The notes under the pieces were generated by a model. That model was not told where the DNA came from. It did no database searches and worked only from the letters and a program-made list of their open reading frames with translations. The translations under genes and the position numbers were made by a program. Below are positions 33,656 through 42,537 of a DNA stretch of 64,000 nucleotides, piece by piece. The stretch is from the NCBI RefSeq assembly GCF_030272705.1, contig NZ_JARFYM010000027.1:27017-91016 (forward strand), given 5' to 3'. Each line of letters begins with the position of its first letter. The stretch's first letter is position 1. The stretch is from Rhizobium mayense (GTDB lineage: Bacteria > Pseudomonadota > Alphaproteobacteria > Rhizobiales > Rhizobiaceae).

Positions 33656-33786
33656 ACACCTCCCCCTTGAGGGGGGAGGTCGCCGCAAAGCGGCGGGTGG
33701 GGGTGACTTTCGGATCCGCAGAGATCGTCGCAGATCACCCCACCCCGGACCCGCGGTCCGACTCTCCCCCTCAAGGGGAGGGTAAC
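33656..33786. repeat. Palindromic intergenic mosaic element A (RIME-like)
   Basis: The 138-bp gap between two convergent genes is filled by a GC-rich element. Both ends are themselves hairpins (CTCCCCCTTGAGGGGGGAG at the left; CTCCCCCTCAAGGGGAGGG at the right). Inside, GGGTGGGGGTGA and TCACCCCACCC are inverted, so the whole can fold on itself. It resembles short dispersed repeats reported in rhizobia. It may act as a bidirectional terminator. Confidence 0.7.
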
Positions 33787-33789
33787 ACT

Positions 33790-35319
33790 CTACCGCTTCA
33801 AGCTACCTAGAATCCCGCGGACCAGCGCCCGCCCGACCTGCGTCGCGACCGTGCGCGCGGCGCTCTTCATCGCTGCTTCCAGGATCGTCTCGCGCTGGTA
33901 GCCGGTACGGCCGCGGCTTGTCGGCTTTTCATCGTCGCCGCCAAAACCGGGAAGCGTCCACCGGCCGCCTGCGCTGCCGCTGTCCTGCTTGGCTGCGTCC
34001 TGCTCGGCCGCTTTGCGGGCGCGGGCGGTGAGGATTTCGAAGGCGGATTCGCGATCGACGGTCTCATCATAGAGGCCGGCAACCGGGCTGGCATTGATGA
34101 CGGCTTGGCGCTCGGCGTCGGTCACCGGGCCAATCCGGCCGGACGGCGGACGGATCAAGGTGCGCTCGACGATTGAGGGCGCTCCCTTGCCCTCGAGCAT
34201 GGAGACCAGCGCTTCGCCGGTGCCGAGCGTGGTGATGACTTCGGCGCAGTTGAAGGCTGGGTTAGGCCGGAAAGTTTCAGCGGCCGTCTGGACGGCCTTC
34301 TGTTCGCGCGGTGAATAGGCGCGCAACGCGTGCTGCACGCGGTTGCCAAGCTGCGCGAGCACCGTTTCCGGCACATCGAGCGGGTTCTGTGTGACGAAAT
34401 AGACGCCAACGCCCTTGGAACGGATCAGACGCACGACCTGCTCGATACGCTCGATTAGTACTTTCGGTGCATCGTTGAAGAGCAGGTGAGCCTCGTCGAA
34501 GAAGAACACCAGCTTCGGCTTTTCAGGGTCGCCGACTTCCGGGAGCTCTTCGAAAAGTTCGGACAGCAGCCACAGCAGGAAGGTGGCGTAGAGCCGCGGG
34601 TTCATCATCAGCTTGTCGGCGGCGAGCACCGAGATCTGCCCGTAACCGTCATTGCTGACGCGCATGATGTCGGAAATTTTCAGCGCCGGCTCGCCGAAGA
34701 AATTCTCCGCCCCCTGTTGCTCCAGGACCAATAGGGCCCGCTGGATCGAACCGACGGAGGATTTCGAGATCAGGCCGAATTGGCTGGAAAGCTCGCTCGC
34801 ATGGTCGCCCATATAGTTGAGCAAGGCCTGGAGGTCCTTAAGGTCGAGCAGCGCCAGACCATTTTCATCGGCAATCTTGAAAGCGATGTTGAGCACACCT
34901 TCCTGTGCTTCCGATGCGTCCATCAACCTTGCCAGTAGCAGCGGTCCCATCTCCGCGATGGTCGCGCGCACGCGATGGCCTTTTTCGCCATAGAGATCCC
35001 AGAAGATCACTGGGAATAGCTCGAACTCGTAAGGGGACAGGCCAATTTCCTCGGCGCGCTTCAAAAGGAAATCCTTGGGCTCGCCCTTGGCAGCGACGCC
35101 GGACAGGTCGCCCTTGATGTCGGCGCAGAAAACCGGCACGCCGGCCTTGGAAAAACCCTCCGCCAGCACCTGCAGCGTCACCGTCTTGCCTGTGCCGGTC
35201 GCACCGGTGACGAGACCATGGCGATTGCCGAATTTCAGTGTCAGAAATTCGTCCTTGTTGACGCTGTCGTCCGGATTGCGACTGGCGCCGACGAAAATCT
35301 GTCCGTCTTGCTGCGGCAT
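33790..35319 (-). CDS. HerA-like DUF853 ATPase
   Basis: The 509-residue P-loop protein has Walker A GATGTGKT near residue 41 and VFFFDEAHLLFND as Walker B with following segments typical of the HerA/FtsK superfamily (VTQNPLDVPE, SMLEGKGAP). It belongs to DUF853, often called helicase HerA-like, predicted to be a DNA-pumping hexamer. A low-complexity basic/Gln/Gly tail precedes the C terminus. The ATG at 35319 is preceded by GGGAGA; the open frame continues to 35358. No NurA-like nuclease is adjacent, so the partner is unknown. Confidence 0.9.
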   Translation of the reverse strand: MPQQDGQIFVGASRNPDDSVNKDEFLTLKFGNRHGLVTGATGTGKTVTLQVLAEGFSKAGVPVFCADIKGDLSGVAAKGEPKDFLLKRAEEIGLSPYEFELFPVIFWDLYGEKGHRVRATIAEMGPLLLARLMDASEAQEGVLNIAFKIADENGLALLDLKDLQALLNYMGDHASELSSQFGLISKSSVGSIQRALLVLEQQGAENFFGEPALKISDIMRVSNDGYGQISVLAADKLMMNPRLYATFLLWLLSELFEELPEVGDPEKPKLVFFFDEAHLLFNDAPKVLIERIEQVVRLIRSKGVGVYFVTQNPLDVPETVLAQLGNRVQHALRAYSPREQKAVQTAAETFRPNPAFNCAEVITTLGTGEALVSMLEGKGAPSIVERTLIRPPSGRIGPVTDAERQAVINASPVAGLYDETVDRESAFEILTARARKAAEQDAAKQDSGSAGGRWTLPGFGGDDEKPTSRGRTGYQRETILEAAMKSAARTVATQVGRALVRGILGSLKR

Positions 35320-35544
35320 GAGGTGTCGTCTCCCTTTGGGCGGCACGGCGACTTTCAAAGGGTTGCCTAGGCCCGTTCATTGATTTGTCCTGACGCTGTT
35401 ATAAGAAGAGACTTGAATGGGGACAACCGTTCGCTTCATGGTGATGCTTCCGGTAGAGTCAGGCACAACGCGGCCAGGCTCGAGTCGGCGGGCGCATTCA
35501 ATTACGTTGACGTTAACGTCATAAGTAACAGGCAGGAGGCCAGA

Positions 35545-35940
35545 ATGAACGAGATTATTGATCAGATCGCAACGAAAGCCGGCATTTCCCCCGACATCGC
35601 GGAGAAGGCTGTGGGCATGATGCTTGGCTTCCTTCAGCGCGAAGCGCCGGACGGCCCCGTCACCAAGATGATCGATGCCATCCCCGGCGCTTCCGATCTC
35701 GTGGCGCAATATAATGGTGAAGAAACGTCCGGTGGCGGCCTGCTCGGCGGCCTCCTCAACGCAGTGGGCGCCGGCGGCGGCCTCATGGCGCTCGGCCAGT
35801 CGCTGATGAGCAGCGGTCTCGACATGGGCCAAATTTCTTCGCTCGCCAAGGAAACCATTGCGACCGCTCGGGTACATGCCGGCGATGAAGTGGTCGATCA
35901 GGTCGTCAACTCCGTGCCGGGGTTGAGCCAGTTCCTGTAA
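35545..35940 (+). CDS. Small helical/Gly-rich protein (DUF2267/DUF2780-like)
   Basis: The 131-residue product starts MNEIIDQIATKAGISPDIAEKA, followed by LGFLQREAPDGPVTKMIDAIPGA, a pattern seen in DUF2267 and DUF2780 proteins. A Gly-rich linker (SGGGLLGGLLNAVGAGGG) and a helical C-terminal part ending VVNSVPGLSQFL follow. No signal peptide. CAGGAGGCC is six bases before this ATG, favouring it over the open frame from 35380. Family assignment is tentative and function unknown. Confidence 0.7.
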   Translation: MNEIIDQIATKAGISPDIAEKAVGMMLGFLQREAPDGPVTKMIDAIPGASDLVAQYNGEETSGGGLLGGLLNAVGAGGGLMALGQSLMSSGLDMGQISSLAKETIATARVHAGDEVVDQVVNSVPGLSQFL

Positions 35941-35950
35941 TCCATGTCAT

Positions 35951-36156
35951 TCCCTCTCCCCGCCTGCGGGGAGAAGGTGAGGGGCCGGGCACTTAGGCTC
36001 GGTAACAGTGGATGAACCTGACAGTCCCCGAGATTGCGGGGACAGCATGCTCCACCTTTGCGAGTGGATCGGGAAGGGCCCCTCATCCGAGTCGACATTT
36101 CGCGTCGGCCAACAATGTCTCCGCCCACCTTCTCCCCGCACTGCGGGGTGAAGGTG
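35951..36156. repeat. Palindromic intergenic mosaic element B (RIME-like)
   Basis: The region between the small protein and the metallophosphoesterase is almost entirely repeat. A hairpin CTCCCCGCCTGCGGGGAGA with GGTGAGGGGC lies at the left, an internal hairpin GTCCCCGAGATTGCGGGGAC in the middle, and CACCTTCTCCCCGCACTGCG with GGGTGAAGGTG at the right, the ends being inverted relative to each other. It differs in sequence from element A but has the same design. Confidence 0.7.
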
Positions 36157-36180
36157 TTTCGTTTCTTACAGGCCAGCCAC

Positions 36181-37539
36181 ATGTCCGCGAACTCCATTCC
36201 TGCTCTTTTGCCGAACGGCCCCGGGCATCAGTTCGTGCTCTACGGCGATTCCTGTTCCGGGGTTCCCGGGGCGCTGCACGAGAAAACCTTTGCCGCCGTC
36301 AACGCTGTTTTGCGCCGGCTCGATCCGCCGCCGGAATTCATCCTGTTTCCGGGCGACGAGATCATCGGCCTGACCGCCGATCCGGAGGCTTTGAGGGCGC
36401 AATGGCGGCACTGGTTCGAGCATGAAATGGGTTGGCTTGATCGTCAAAAGACGCCCCTTTGGCACACGACGGGCAACCACACCGCCTATGACGAAATGAG
36501 CGAGCGGGCGTTTCGCGAGGTCCTGCGGCTTCCGGATAACGGGCCGCCGGGCCAGCAAGGACTGTCTTATTGGGTGCGCCGCGGTGATCTTCTTCTGGTT
36601 TTCGTCCATACACTGTGGACCGGGCTCGGCGGCGAGGGCCATGTCGAGACGGAGTGGCTGGAGGCGACGCTGAAACAACACGGCGACGCGCGCCATAAGA
36701 TCGTCCTCGGCCATCACCCGGTTTTCCCCATCAACGGTTTTTCCGGATCGTATCAGCGCGAGATCGGTCCGGATTACGCCAGCCGGTTTTGGGATATTCT
36801 GGTCGAGGCGGACGTTCTGGCCTATGTCTGCAGCCATATCCTCGCCTTCGACGTTCAGGTTCACCGCGGCGTCCTGCAGCTTTGTACCGCCGGTGCCGGG
36901 ACGGCGCATAGAATGCCGGAGGGCGTGGAATATCTTCATTGCATCCAGGCGGCGCTGGACGCGGACTATTTTCTCTATCAGGTGCTGGATACGGACGGCG
37001 CCGTCCGTGAACGACTGCAATGGCCTTTCAAGCCGGCCGATCCCGAGAGCTGGCAAACCCTCTCGCCCGGGATGCATCCGGCCGACTTTACCGGCCCGAT
37101 GAACAGTGATCGCGTCATCGAATTGCGGATACAGGGCCTGATGCCGGAGACAGCACATCCGCCGGCCCAAACACTCTTCTCTGCCTTCAATCCCGATGTC
37201 ATTGCACCGCTCTGGCTCGGGTTACGCGGTCCGCGGCAAACCCTGACCTTGATCCTGGGCCGCGAGCCCGGCCGCAGCCCGCACTACTGGTTCGGGCCCG
37301 ATGTTGCGGCAGGCGAGGCTTTCGACGTTGAGATCGCATTGCATGCCGGAATGGGTCCAAGCGGCGTGCTCTATCGCGTGCACGGCGATGACAGATGGAC
37401 TTCGTTCGACGGAGCCTCCGCGACGGGCCTTGAACGCTTGGTGTGGCCGACGCGATGGAGCGTTGGCCACGGTCAGCGCGGCACCGAAGACCGCGTCTTC
37501 GTGGGCGAGGGGTTGGAGGTAGCGTTTGCCGCGGGATAG
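36181..37539 (+). CDS. Metallophosphoesterase-like protein with altered metal motifs
   Basis: The 452-residue product has a calcineurin-like layout: GDSCSG near residue 21, FPGDEII near 55, TTGNHTAYDE near 98, LGHHPVF near 177 and CSHILAFDVQ near 220. GNH and GHHP are intact. The usual first GDxH is GDSC and the last GHxH is SHILAFD, so the bimetal site may be incomplete. The C-terminal 170 residues form a separate, unrecognised domain. The start at 36181 follows the repeat element; the frame stays open back to 36034 through the repeat. No strong SD is visible. Confidence 0.7.
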   Translation: MSANSIPALLPNGPGHQFVLYGDSCSGVPGALHEKTFAAVNAVLRRLDPPPEFILFPGDEIIGLTADPEALRAQWRHWFEHEMGWLDRQKTPLWHTTGNHTAYDEMSERAFREVLRLPDNGPPGQQGLSYWVRRGDLLLVFVHTLWTGLGGEGHVETEWLEATLKQHGDARHKIVLGHHPVFPINGFSGSYQREIGPDYASRFWDILVEADVLAYVCSHILAFDVQVHRGVLQLCTAGAGTAHRMPEGVEYLHCIQAALDADYFLYQVLDTDGAVRERLQWPFKPADPESWQTLSPGMHPADFTGPMNSDRVIELRIQGLMPETAHPPAQTLFSAFNPDVIAPLWLGLRGPRQTLTLILGREPGRSPHYWFGPDVAAGEAFDVEIALHAGMGPSGVLYRVHGDDRWTSFDGASATGLERLVWPTRWSVGHGQRGTEDRVFVGEGLEVAFAAG

Positions 37540-37563
37540 GCGTCGCGCCTCCTCCTTTACGTC

Positions 37564-39066
37564 TCAATCGTCTCCGATCTGATGCCAGACGCGGCCGTCA
37601 CGCCCGATGAGCTCGTCCGCACAGGCCGGTCCCATGCTGCCCGGGGCATAGGGATCGGGTTTGCTGCCGTCGGCGGCCCAGAGATCGATAAAGGGCTGCA
37701 CTGCCGCCCAGCCGGCTTCGATGCTGTCGGCGCGCTGGAATAGGGTCTGGTCGCCGAGGAAAAGTTCGTAGAGCAGCGATTCATAGCCCGTCTGATGACC
37801 GATGTCGAAATGGTCGGCATAGCGGAAATCGAGCTCGATCGGCGCGGTCTTCAGTACCAACCCCGGCGATTTGATGGAGATTCCCATCTGCAGCCCTTCG
37901 TTGGGCTGCACCTGAATGATGAGCTTGTTCGGCGGCAGGTCCGGACGCGAAGGTGCGCGGGGAAATTGCGCGAAAGGCACCTGCCGGAAGGTGATGACGA
38001 CTTCGGTGTCACGCGCCCTCAAGGCCTTGCCCGTTCGCAGATAGAAGGGCACGCCTGCCCAACGCCAGGTGTCGACGTAAAGTTTCAGCGCCACGTAGGT
38101 TTCGGTATTGCTGTCTGGCGCGACATCCTTCGTCTCTGTGTAGGCCGGTAGATCCTTGCCGTCGAGCGGCCCGGCGGTATAGGCGCCGCGCACCGCGTTT
38201 TTCGCCGCCTCCTCTTGCGAATAGTGGCGTAGCGCCTTTAGCACCTTGCCCTTTTCGTTGCGGACGGATTCTGCGTCGAAGCTGTTCGGCGGCTCCATGG
38301 CCACCATGGCAAGCAGCTGGAACAGATGGTTCGGCACCATATCACGCAAAGCACCCGTCGCGTCGTAGAACTTGCCGCGCGTACCGACATCCACAAATTC
38401 CGCCGCTGTGATCTGCACATGGTCGACGTAGTTGTTGTTCCACAGGGCTTCGATCATCATGTTGGCAAAGCGCGTCGTCATGATGTTCTGCACCGTTTCC
38501 TTACCGAGGAAATGGTCGATGCGATAGACTTGGCTCTCGTCCGCGCTGTGCAGAAGCGTCGCGTTCAACATCTGCGCGGAAGCGAGGTCATGACCGAACG
38601 GCTTCTCGATGGCGATGCGCCGGAAGACGCCGGCGGTTTCGTCAAGAAGCCCATGCTCGGCGAGGCGGCTGGTGATGTCGCCGAAAAAGCGCGGCTGCAC
38701 GGCAAAATAGAAAGCGGCATTGGCGCTCGACGCATGCTGCAGCCGCCTGCTGATTTCCTGATAGATTGCGCCCTGAGTGAAGTCACCAGAGATATACGAG
38801 ATGCGCGTCTTCAACCTCTGCCAGGCATCGCTCTGCTGCGCTTGCTCCATTCCGTTGGCGGCGAGGAAGGTGTCAAGATGCTTGACCAGGAATTCGTCGC
38901 CGCCGGGTTCGATGCTGACGCCGAGCACATGCAGATCGTCGCCCAACATGCCGGCCTTGGTCATGTTGATCAGCGTCGGCATCAGCAGCCGGCGCGTCAG
39001 GTCGCCGGTTGCACCGAAAATGACAAGCGTCAGCGGCGGAGCGGGGGGAACGGTGAAGCCAGTCAT
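37564..39066 (-). CDS. zwf: Glucose-6-phosphate 1-dehydrogenase
   Basis: The 500-residue enzyme has the Rossmann motif VIFGATGDLTRRLLMP near residue 17, RIAIEKPFG and the active-site signature RIDHFLGKETVQNI with catalytic His, and later RTGKALRARDTEV. It oxidises glucose-6-phosphate to 6-phosphogluconolactone, making NADPH. GGAGG lies seven bases before the ATG at 39066, giving a normal family length; the frame is open to 39246. It is not next to pgl or edd, as the rhizobial Entner-Doudoroff copy usually is, so it may be a second isozyme (inference). Confidence 0.94.
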   Translation of the reverse strand: MTGFTVPPAPPLTLVIFGATGDLTRRLLMPTLINMTKAGMLGDDLHVLGVSIEPGGDEFLVKHLDTFLAANGMEQAQQSDAWQRLKTRISYISGDFTQGAIYQEISRRLQHASSANAAFYFAVQPRFFGDITSRLAEHGLLDETAGVFRRIAIEKPFGHDLASAQMLNATLLHSADESQVYRIDHFLGKETVQNIMTTRFANMMIEALWNNNYVDHVQITAAEFVDVGTRGKFYDATGALRDMVPNHLFQLLAMVAMEPPNSFDAESVRNEKGKVLKALRHYSQEEAAKNAVRGAYTAGPLDGKDLPAYTETKDVAPDSNTETYVALKLYVDTWRWAGVPFYLRTGKALRARDTEVVITFRQVPFAQFPRAPSRPDLPPNKLIIQVQPNEGLQMGISIKSPGLVLKTAPIELDFRYADHFDIGHQTGYESLLYELFLGDQTLFQRADSIEAGWAAVQPFIDLWAADGSKPDPYAPGSMGPACADELIGRDGRVWHQIGDD

Positions 39067-39262
39067 GAATGCACCTCCGTCTGGATTAGGGAGATCAGGT
39101 TTCTGGACGACATGCATCTTCTCCTTCAGCCGTGCTTTCGTGCTTGGGCGAAGATGTTCTAACCCAAGATCGAGAAAACCGGAATCGCTTTTCGAAAGGG
39201 GTTCCACTCCGAGGCACGACCGCATGGGCGGGCGTCGCCACGGCATGTGCTATATGGTGCCC

Positions 39263-40033
39263 CTATTTCTTCACGGCGATCATGAACAGCCGCGGAAACC
39301 GTAGCAAGACTTTGCCATCCACCAGCGGTGGATAGGCCTTTTCGATGCGTGCGAGATAGTCGGCGGTGAAGGCTTCACGGTGTTCGGCGCCGGCATGATC
39401 GAGATAGGGGCGCAGGCCCGTGCCCTTGACCCATTCGACGATGGCCGCGGCATTTTCCAGCGGGTGATTGTAGTTGATGTGCCAGATGTCGAAGCGCGCC
39501 GACCTGCCGATCAGCCGGTTGTAATAAACAGATGGCGAGGGCAGGGGATTGCGGCGCACGCTCTTCTTCGCGAAAGCCTCGCTCCAGGGGCCGTTTTTCG
39601 CGGTCTCCTCCATCATGAGGTGGCTGAGTTCGGTCAGATTGTCCGGCATCTGGATCGCGAGCACGCCGCCTGGCTTGAGCCCGTCCATCAGCCGCTCGAA
39701 AATGTCGAGATGATCAGGCAGCCATTGGAAGACGGCGTTGGCGAAAAGAAGGTCGACAGGTTCTTCCGGATGCCACGTGGCAAGATCGGCTTTGACGAAT
39801 TCCGTGCCGGGCATGCGCTCGCGGGCCGCCTCCAGCATGTTCTCGTCGCTATCGAGGCCGGAGACGCCGGCCGCGCCGTAGCGCTCCACGATCAGTTCGG
39901 TTGAATTACCCGGCCCGCAGCCAAGATCGATGGCACGGTCGATGCGCTCCAGCGGCACTTGCGCCAGGAGATCGCGCGCCGGGCGCGTGCGTTCATCTTC
40001 GAATTTCACATACTGGCCGGCAGACCACGCCAT
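39263..40033 (-). CDS. tam: Trans-aconitate 2-methyltransferase
   Basis: The 256-residue SAM-dependent methyltransferase has DLGCGPGNSTELI near residue 36 (SAM motif I), DSDENMLEAARERMP and ANAVFQWLPDH. The N terminus MAWSAGQYVKFEDERTRPARDLL is characteristic of Tam, which methylates trans-aconitate to relieve aconitase inhibition. GAGGAT precedes the ATG at 40033. It lies downstream of the CorC remnant on the same strand and 196 bp after zwf is transcribed away in the same direction. Confidence 0.93.
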   Translation of the reverse strand: MAWSAGQYVKFEDERTRPARDLLAQVPLERIDRAIDLGCGPGNSTELIVERYGAAGVSGLDSDENMLEAARERMPGTEFVKADLATWHPEEPVDLLFANAVFQWLPDHLDIFERLMDGLKPGGVLAIQMPDNLTELSHLMMEETAKNGPWSEAFAKKSVRRNPLPSPSVYYNRLIGRSARFDIWHINYNHPLENAAAIVEWVKGTGLRPYLDHAGAEHREAFTADYLARIEKAYPPLVDGKVLLRFPRLFMIAVKK

Positions 40034-40049
40034 GATGGTATCCTCTTCA

Positions 40050-40274
40050 TCAGACTGCATATTCCATCCGGAGAATCCGGACCTTGACGATATTGCCCCC
40101 GGCGAGTTTGATCACGTCGAAGGCGAGATCACCAGACGTGAAGTTCTCGCCCTCGTGCGGCAAATGGCCCAGCCGCCGGAGAATGAAGCCGGTAGGCATT
40201 GCCGAGAATTTGTCGAGGCTGCCGCGGGCGAGGGGAAAGCGCAAATGGCCCATCTCGATATCATACAGTCCGTG
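40050..40274 (-). pseudogene. Remnant of a CorC/HlyC (hemolysin-like) gene, C-terminal fragment
   Basis: The minus-strand frame encodes about 74 residues, in which AGGFILRRLGHLPHEGENF-like and FDVIKLAGGNIVKVRI segments match the CorC_HlyC transporter-associated domain that ends CBS-pair proteins related to hemolysin C (YtfL/YoaE). The CBS and membrane parts are absent: the frame is closed by a TGA at 40275-40277, and the alcohol dehydrogenase gene ends at 40275. It has no credible start of its own, so it is a decayed gene end left after deletion or replacement. Confidence 0.6.
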
Positions 40275-41315
40275 TCAAAAACGTGTAATCACGCTGATCC
40301 CCGTACCCTCCGCCTTATCCAGCGCCATAAGCGCCGGCACAGCTTCTTCCAGGCTGATTTTGCGGCCGATCAGCTTTTGCGGGGCGATCTTGCCCGCGGC
40401 AAGCATGTCCAGCATAGCATCGTAGCGCCAGGCCTGCATGCCGTGGCTGCCGTAGATTTCCAGCTCGTGGCCGATCACCTGCGCCATCGGGATCTGTGGC
40501 GCGGCATGTTCGCCGAGCATTAGGCCGACCTGCACATGCCGGCCGCGGCGGCGCAGATTTTTGATCGAATTGAAGCAGGTGACGGGATGGCCGAGCGCAT
40601 CGATCGAGACATGCGCGCCGCCCTTGGTGATCTCGCGCACGGCCTCAGCGACATCGGCAACGCTGGCCGCATTGATCGTTGCGACCGCGCCGCATTCGTG
40701 CGCGAAAGCCAGCTTCTCGTCGGAAATGTCGATGCCGATGGCATTCGCGCCGAGCGCATTGGCGATCATGATGGCGGACAGACCGACGCCGCCGCAGCCA
40801 TGCACCGCGATCCATTCGCCTGGCCGCGTTCTGGCCTGGTCGGCAACTGCGCGAAACGAAGTGGCGAAACGGCAGCCGAGGCTTGCCGCCGTCGCATCGT
40901 CGATCGTCTCCGGCAAATGCACCAGGTTGGTGTCGGCATAGTCGATCGCCACATATTCGGCAAAGGAACCCCAATGAGTGAAGCCGGGCTGGAACTGGTT
41001 CGGGCAGACCTGCTGATTGCCGGAATGGCATTCGGCGCAATGGCCGCAGCCGGAAACGAACGGCACGGTGACGCGGTCGCCAACCTTGAAGCGGACGACG
41101 CCCCGGCCGGTCGCCACCACCTTGCCTGCCAGTTCATGGCCGGGCACGTGCGGCAGTTTGATGTCGGGGTCATGACCCATCCAGCCATGCCAATCGCTGC
41201 GGCAAAGGCCTGACGCGCCGATGGCGATCACGACGCCGTCTTCCCCCGGAGTGGGATCGGGGAGGGTGCGAATATCGGGCTTGGCCTCAAAGGCCTCATA
41301 ATACATAGCTTTCAT
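40275..41315 (-). CDS. Zinc-dependent alcohol dehydrogenase family protein
   Basis: The 346-residue MDR protein has GLCRSDWHGW with the catalytic-zinc Cys and GHELAG carrying the second ligand, the structural zinc cluster CGHCAECHSGNQQVC (residues 89-103, four Cys), and the NAD motif GCGGVGLSAIMIA. It should oxidise an alcohol with NAD(P). The start gives the canonical MKAMYYEAF N terminus; the frame extends to 41375. The 3' end abuts the CorC remnant, suggesting a rearrangement boundary at this point. Confidence 0.92.
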   Translation of the reverse strand: MKAMYYEAFEAKPDIRTLPDPTPGEDGVVIAIGASGLCRSDWHGWMGHDPDIKLPHVPGHELAGKVVATGRGVVRFKVGDRVTVPFVSGCGHCAECHSGNQQVCPNQFQPGFTHWGSFAEYVAIDYADTNLVHLPETIDDATAASLGCRFATSFRAVADQARTRPGEWIAVHGCGGVGLSAIMIANALGANAIGIDISDEKLAFAHECGAVATINAASVADVAEAVREITKGGAHVSIDALGHPVTCFNSIKNLRRRGRHVQVGLMLGEHAAPQIPMAQVIGHELEIYGSHGMQAWRYDAMLDMLAAGKIAPQKLIGRKISLEEAVPALMALDKAEGTGISVITRF

Positions 41316-41520
41316 GGGAATCTCGCCTGTCCTGCCGCGGTTGGCATGATCCATCATTTTTCCTGATTCACCCATTCGTCAAGCTATTGTTTCAGCGCAT
41401 GAAAATTGCGCAGGGAATGCAGCTTCCGGCGCTTTGTTGCGAATGGATTTTGGACCGAAATTTCCGCTTGACCCTTAGGTTGCGCAGGCATTTTCTTCCC
41501 GCTTTTAGGAGGAACTTATC

Positions 41521-42408
41521 ATGGCCGTCGATACATCCCCCCGCACTGCAACCTGGACCTATGTCGATGGAGAATGGCTCTCCGGCAATCCGCCGCTGAT
41601 TGGCCCGACTTCGCATGCAATGTGGCTGGGTTCGACCGTGTTCGACGGTGCGCGCTGGTTCGACGGCATCGCGCCCGATCTCGATCTGCATTGCCAGCGC
41701 ATCAACCGCTCCGCGATCGCCATGGGGCTGAAGCCGCTGAAGACGGCCGAGGAGATCGAGGTGCTCGCCTTGGAAGGCGTGAAGAAATTCGAAGGCAAGA
41801 TCCCGATCTACATCAAGCCCATGTATTGGGGCGAGCATGGCTCGCCGGGCAGCGTCGTCGCCGTCGATCCGGAATCGACCCGTTTTGCACTCTGCCTGTT
41901 CGAAGCTCCGCTCGGTGGTCATGGCGGCGTGACACTCACTGTCTCGCCCTTCCGCCGCCCGTCGCCGGAAACCGCGATGACCGACGCCAAGACCGGTTCG
42001 CTTTATCCGAACAGCGGCCGCATGATCTTGGAAGCGAAGAAGCGCGGCTTCGACAATGCGTTGGTTCGCGACGTAAACGGCAATGTTGTCGAGACTGCAT
42101 CTTCCAACGTCTTCATGGTGAAGGACAGCGTCGTCTACACGCCGGTCGCCAACCGCACCTTCCTCGCCGGCATCACGCGGGCCCGCGTCATGGGCCTCTT
42201 GCGCCGGGCAGGGTTCGATGTGCGTGAGGAGACGCTTTCCGTTGAACAATTCATGGCTGCCGACGAGATTTTCACCACCGGCAACTACTCCAAGGTCGTT
42301 TCGGTCAACCGCCTCGACGGTCGCGAATTCCAGCAGGGTCCAATCGCCCGCAAGGCGCTGGAGCTATACATGGACTGGGCTTACGGCCGAAACGCCAGCG
42401 AAGAGTGA
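41521..42408 (+). CDS. ilvE: Branched-chain amino acid aminotransferase
   Basis: The 295-residue fold-type-IV PLP enzyme has HAMWLGSTVFDGARWFDG at the N-terminal half, YIKPMYWG, the conserved lysine in the AMTDAKTGSLYPNSGRMI region near residue 158, and VETASSNVFMVKD near residue 200. It interconverts Leu, Ile and Val with their 2-oxo acids. TTAGGAGGAAC before the ATG is a strong ribosome-binding site. It stands alone on the plus strand and gives a possible link to the leucine operon elsewhere in the window. Confidence 0.92.
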   Translation: MAVDTSPRTATWTYVDGEWLSGNPPLIGPTSHAMWLGSTVFDGARWFDGIAPDLDLHCQRINRSAIAMGLKPLKTAEEIEVLALEGVKKFEGKIPIYIKPMYWGEHGSPGSVVAVDPESTRFALCLFEAPLGGHGGVTLTVSPFRRPSPETAMTDAKTGSLYPNSGRMILEAKKRGFDNALVRDVNGNVVETASSNVFMVKDSVVYTPVANRTFLAGITRARVMGLLRRAGFDVREETLSVEQFMAADEIFTTGNYSKVVSVNRLDGREFQQGPIARKALELYMDWAYGRNASEE

Positions 42409-42486
42409 TCGGACTTTACCCGAGCAATCGATCCAGTGAACCGATTACAGCGACGAATGCGCTGAGCTTAGGCGAAGCGCAAGGCA

Positions 42487-42516
42487 GCAAAAAGCGCAGG
42501 GCCGGTTAAGCCCTGC
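42487..42516 (-). terminator. Intrinsic terminator of the third GST gene
   Basis: GCAGGGC (42496-42502) and GCCCTGC (42510-42516) form a 7-bp stem with a 7-nt loop. On the minus strand the hairpin is followed by GCTTTTTGC, a T-tract, 22 bp after the GST stop. Confidence 0.7.
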
Positions 42517-42537
42517 CCTAGGAATTCCATCAGGACT

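Noticed and set aside
40050..40253. A small independent gene in the tam-dehydrogenase gap
   Set aside because: The frame matches the C-terminal domain of CorC/HlyC proteins and has no proper start, so it is better explained as a gene remnant.
41466..41496. Promoter for ilvE (TTGACC, then TTTTCT)
   Set aside because: The -35 is good but the -10 at 17-bp spacing is poor, so I did not list it as a feature.
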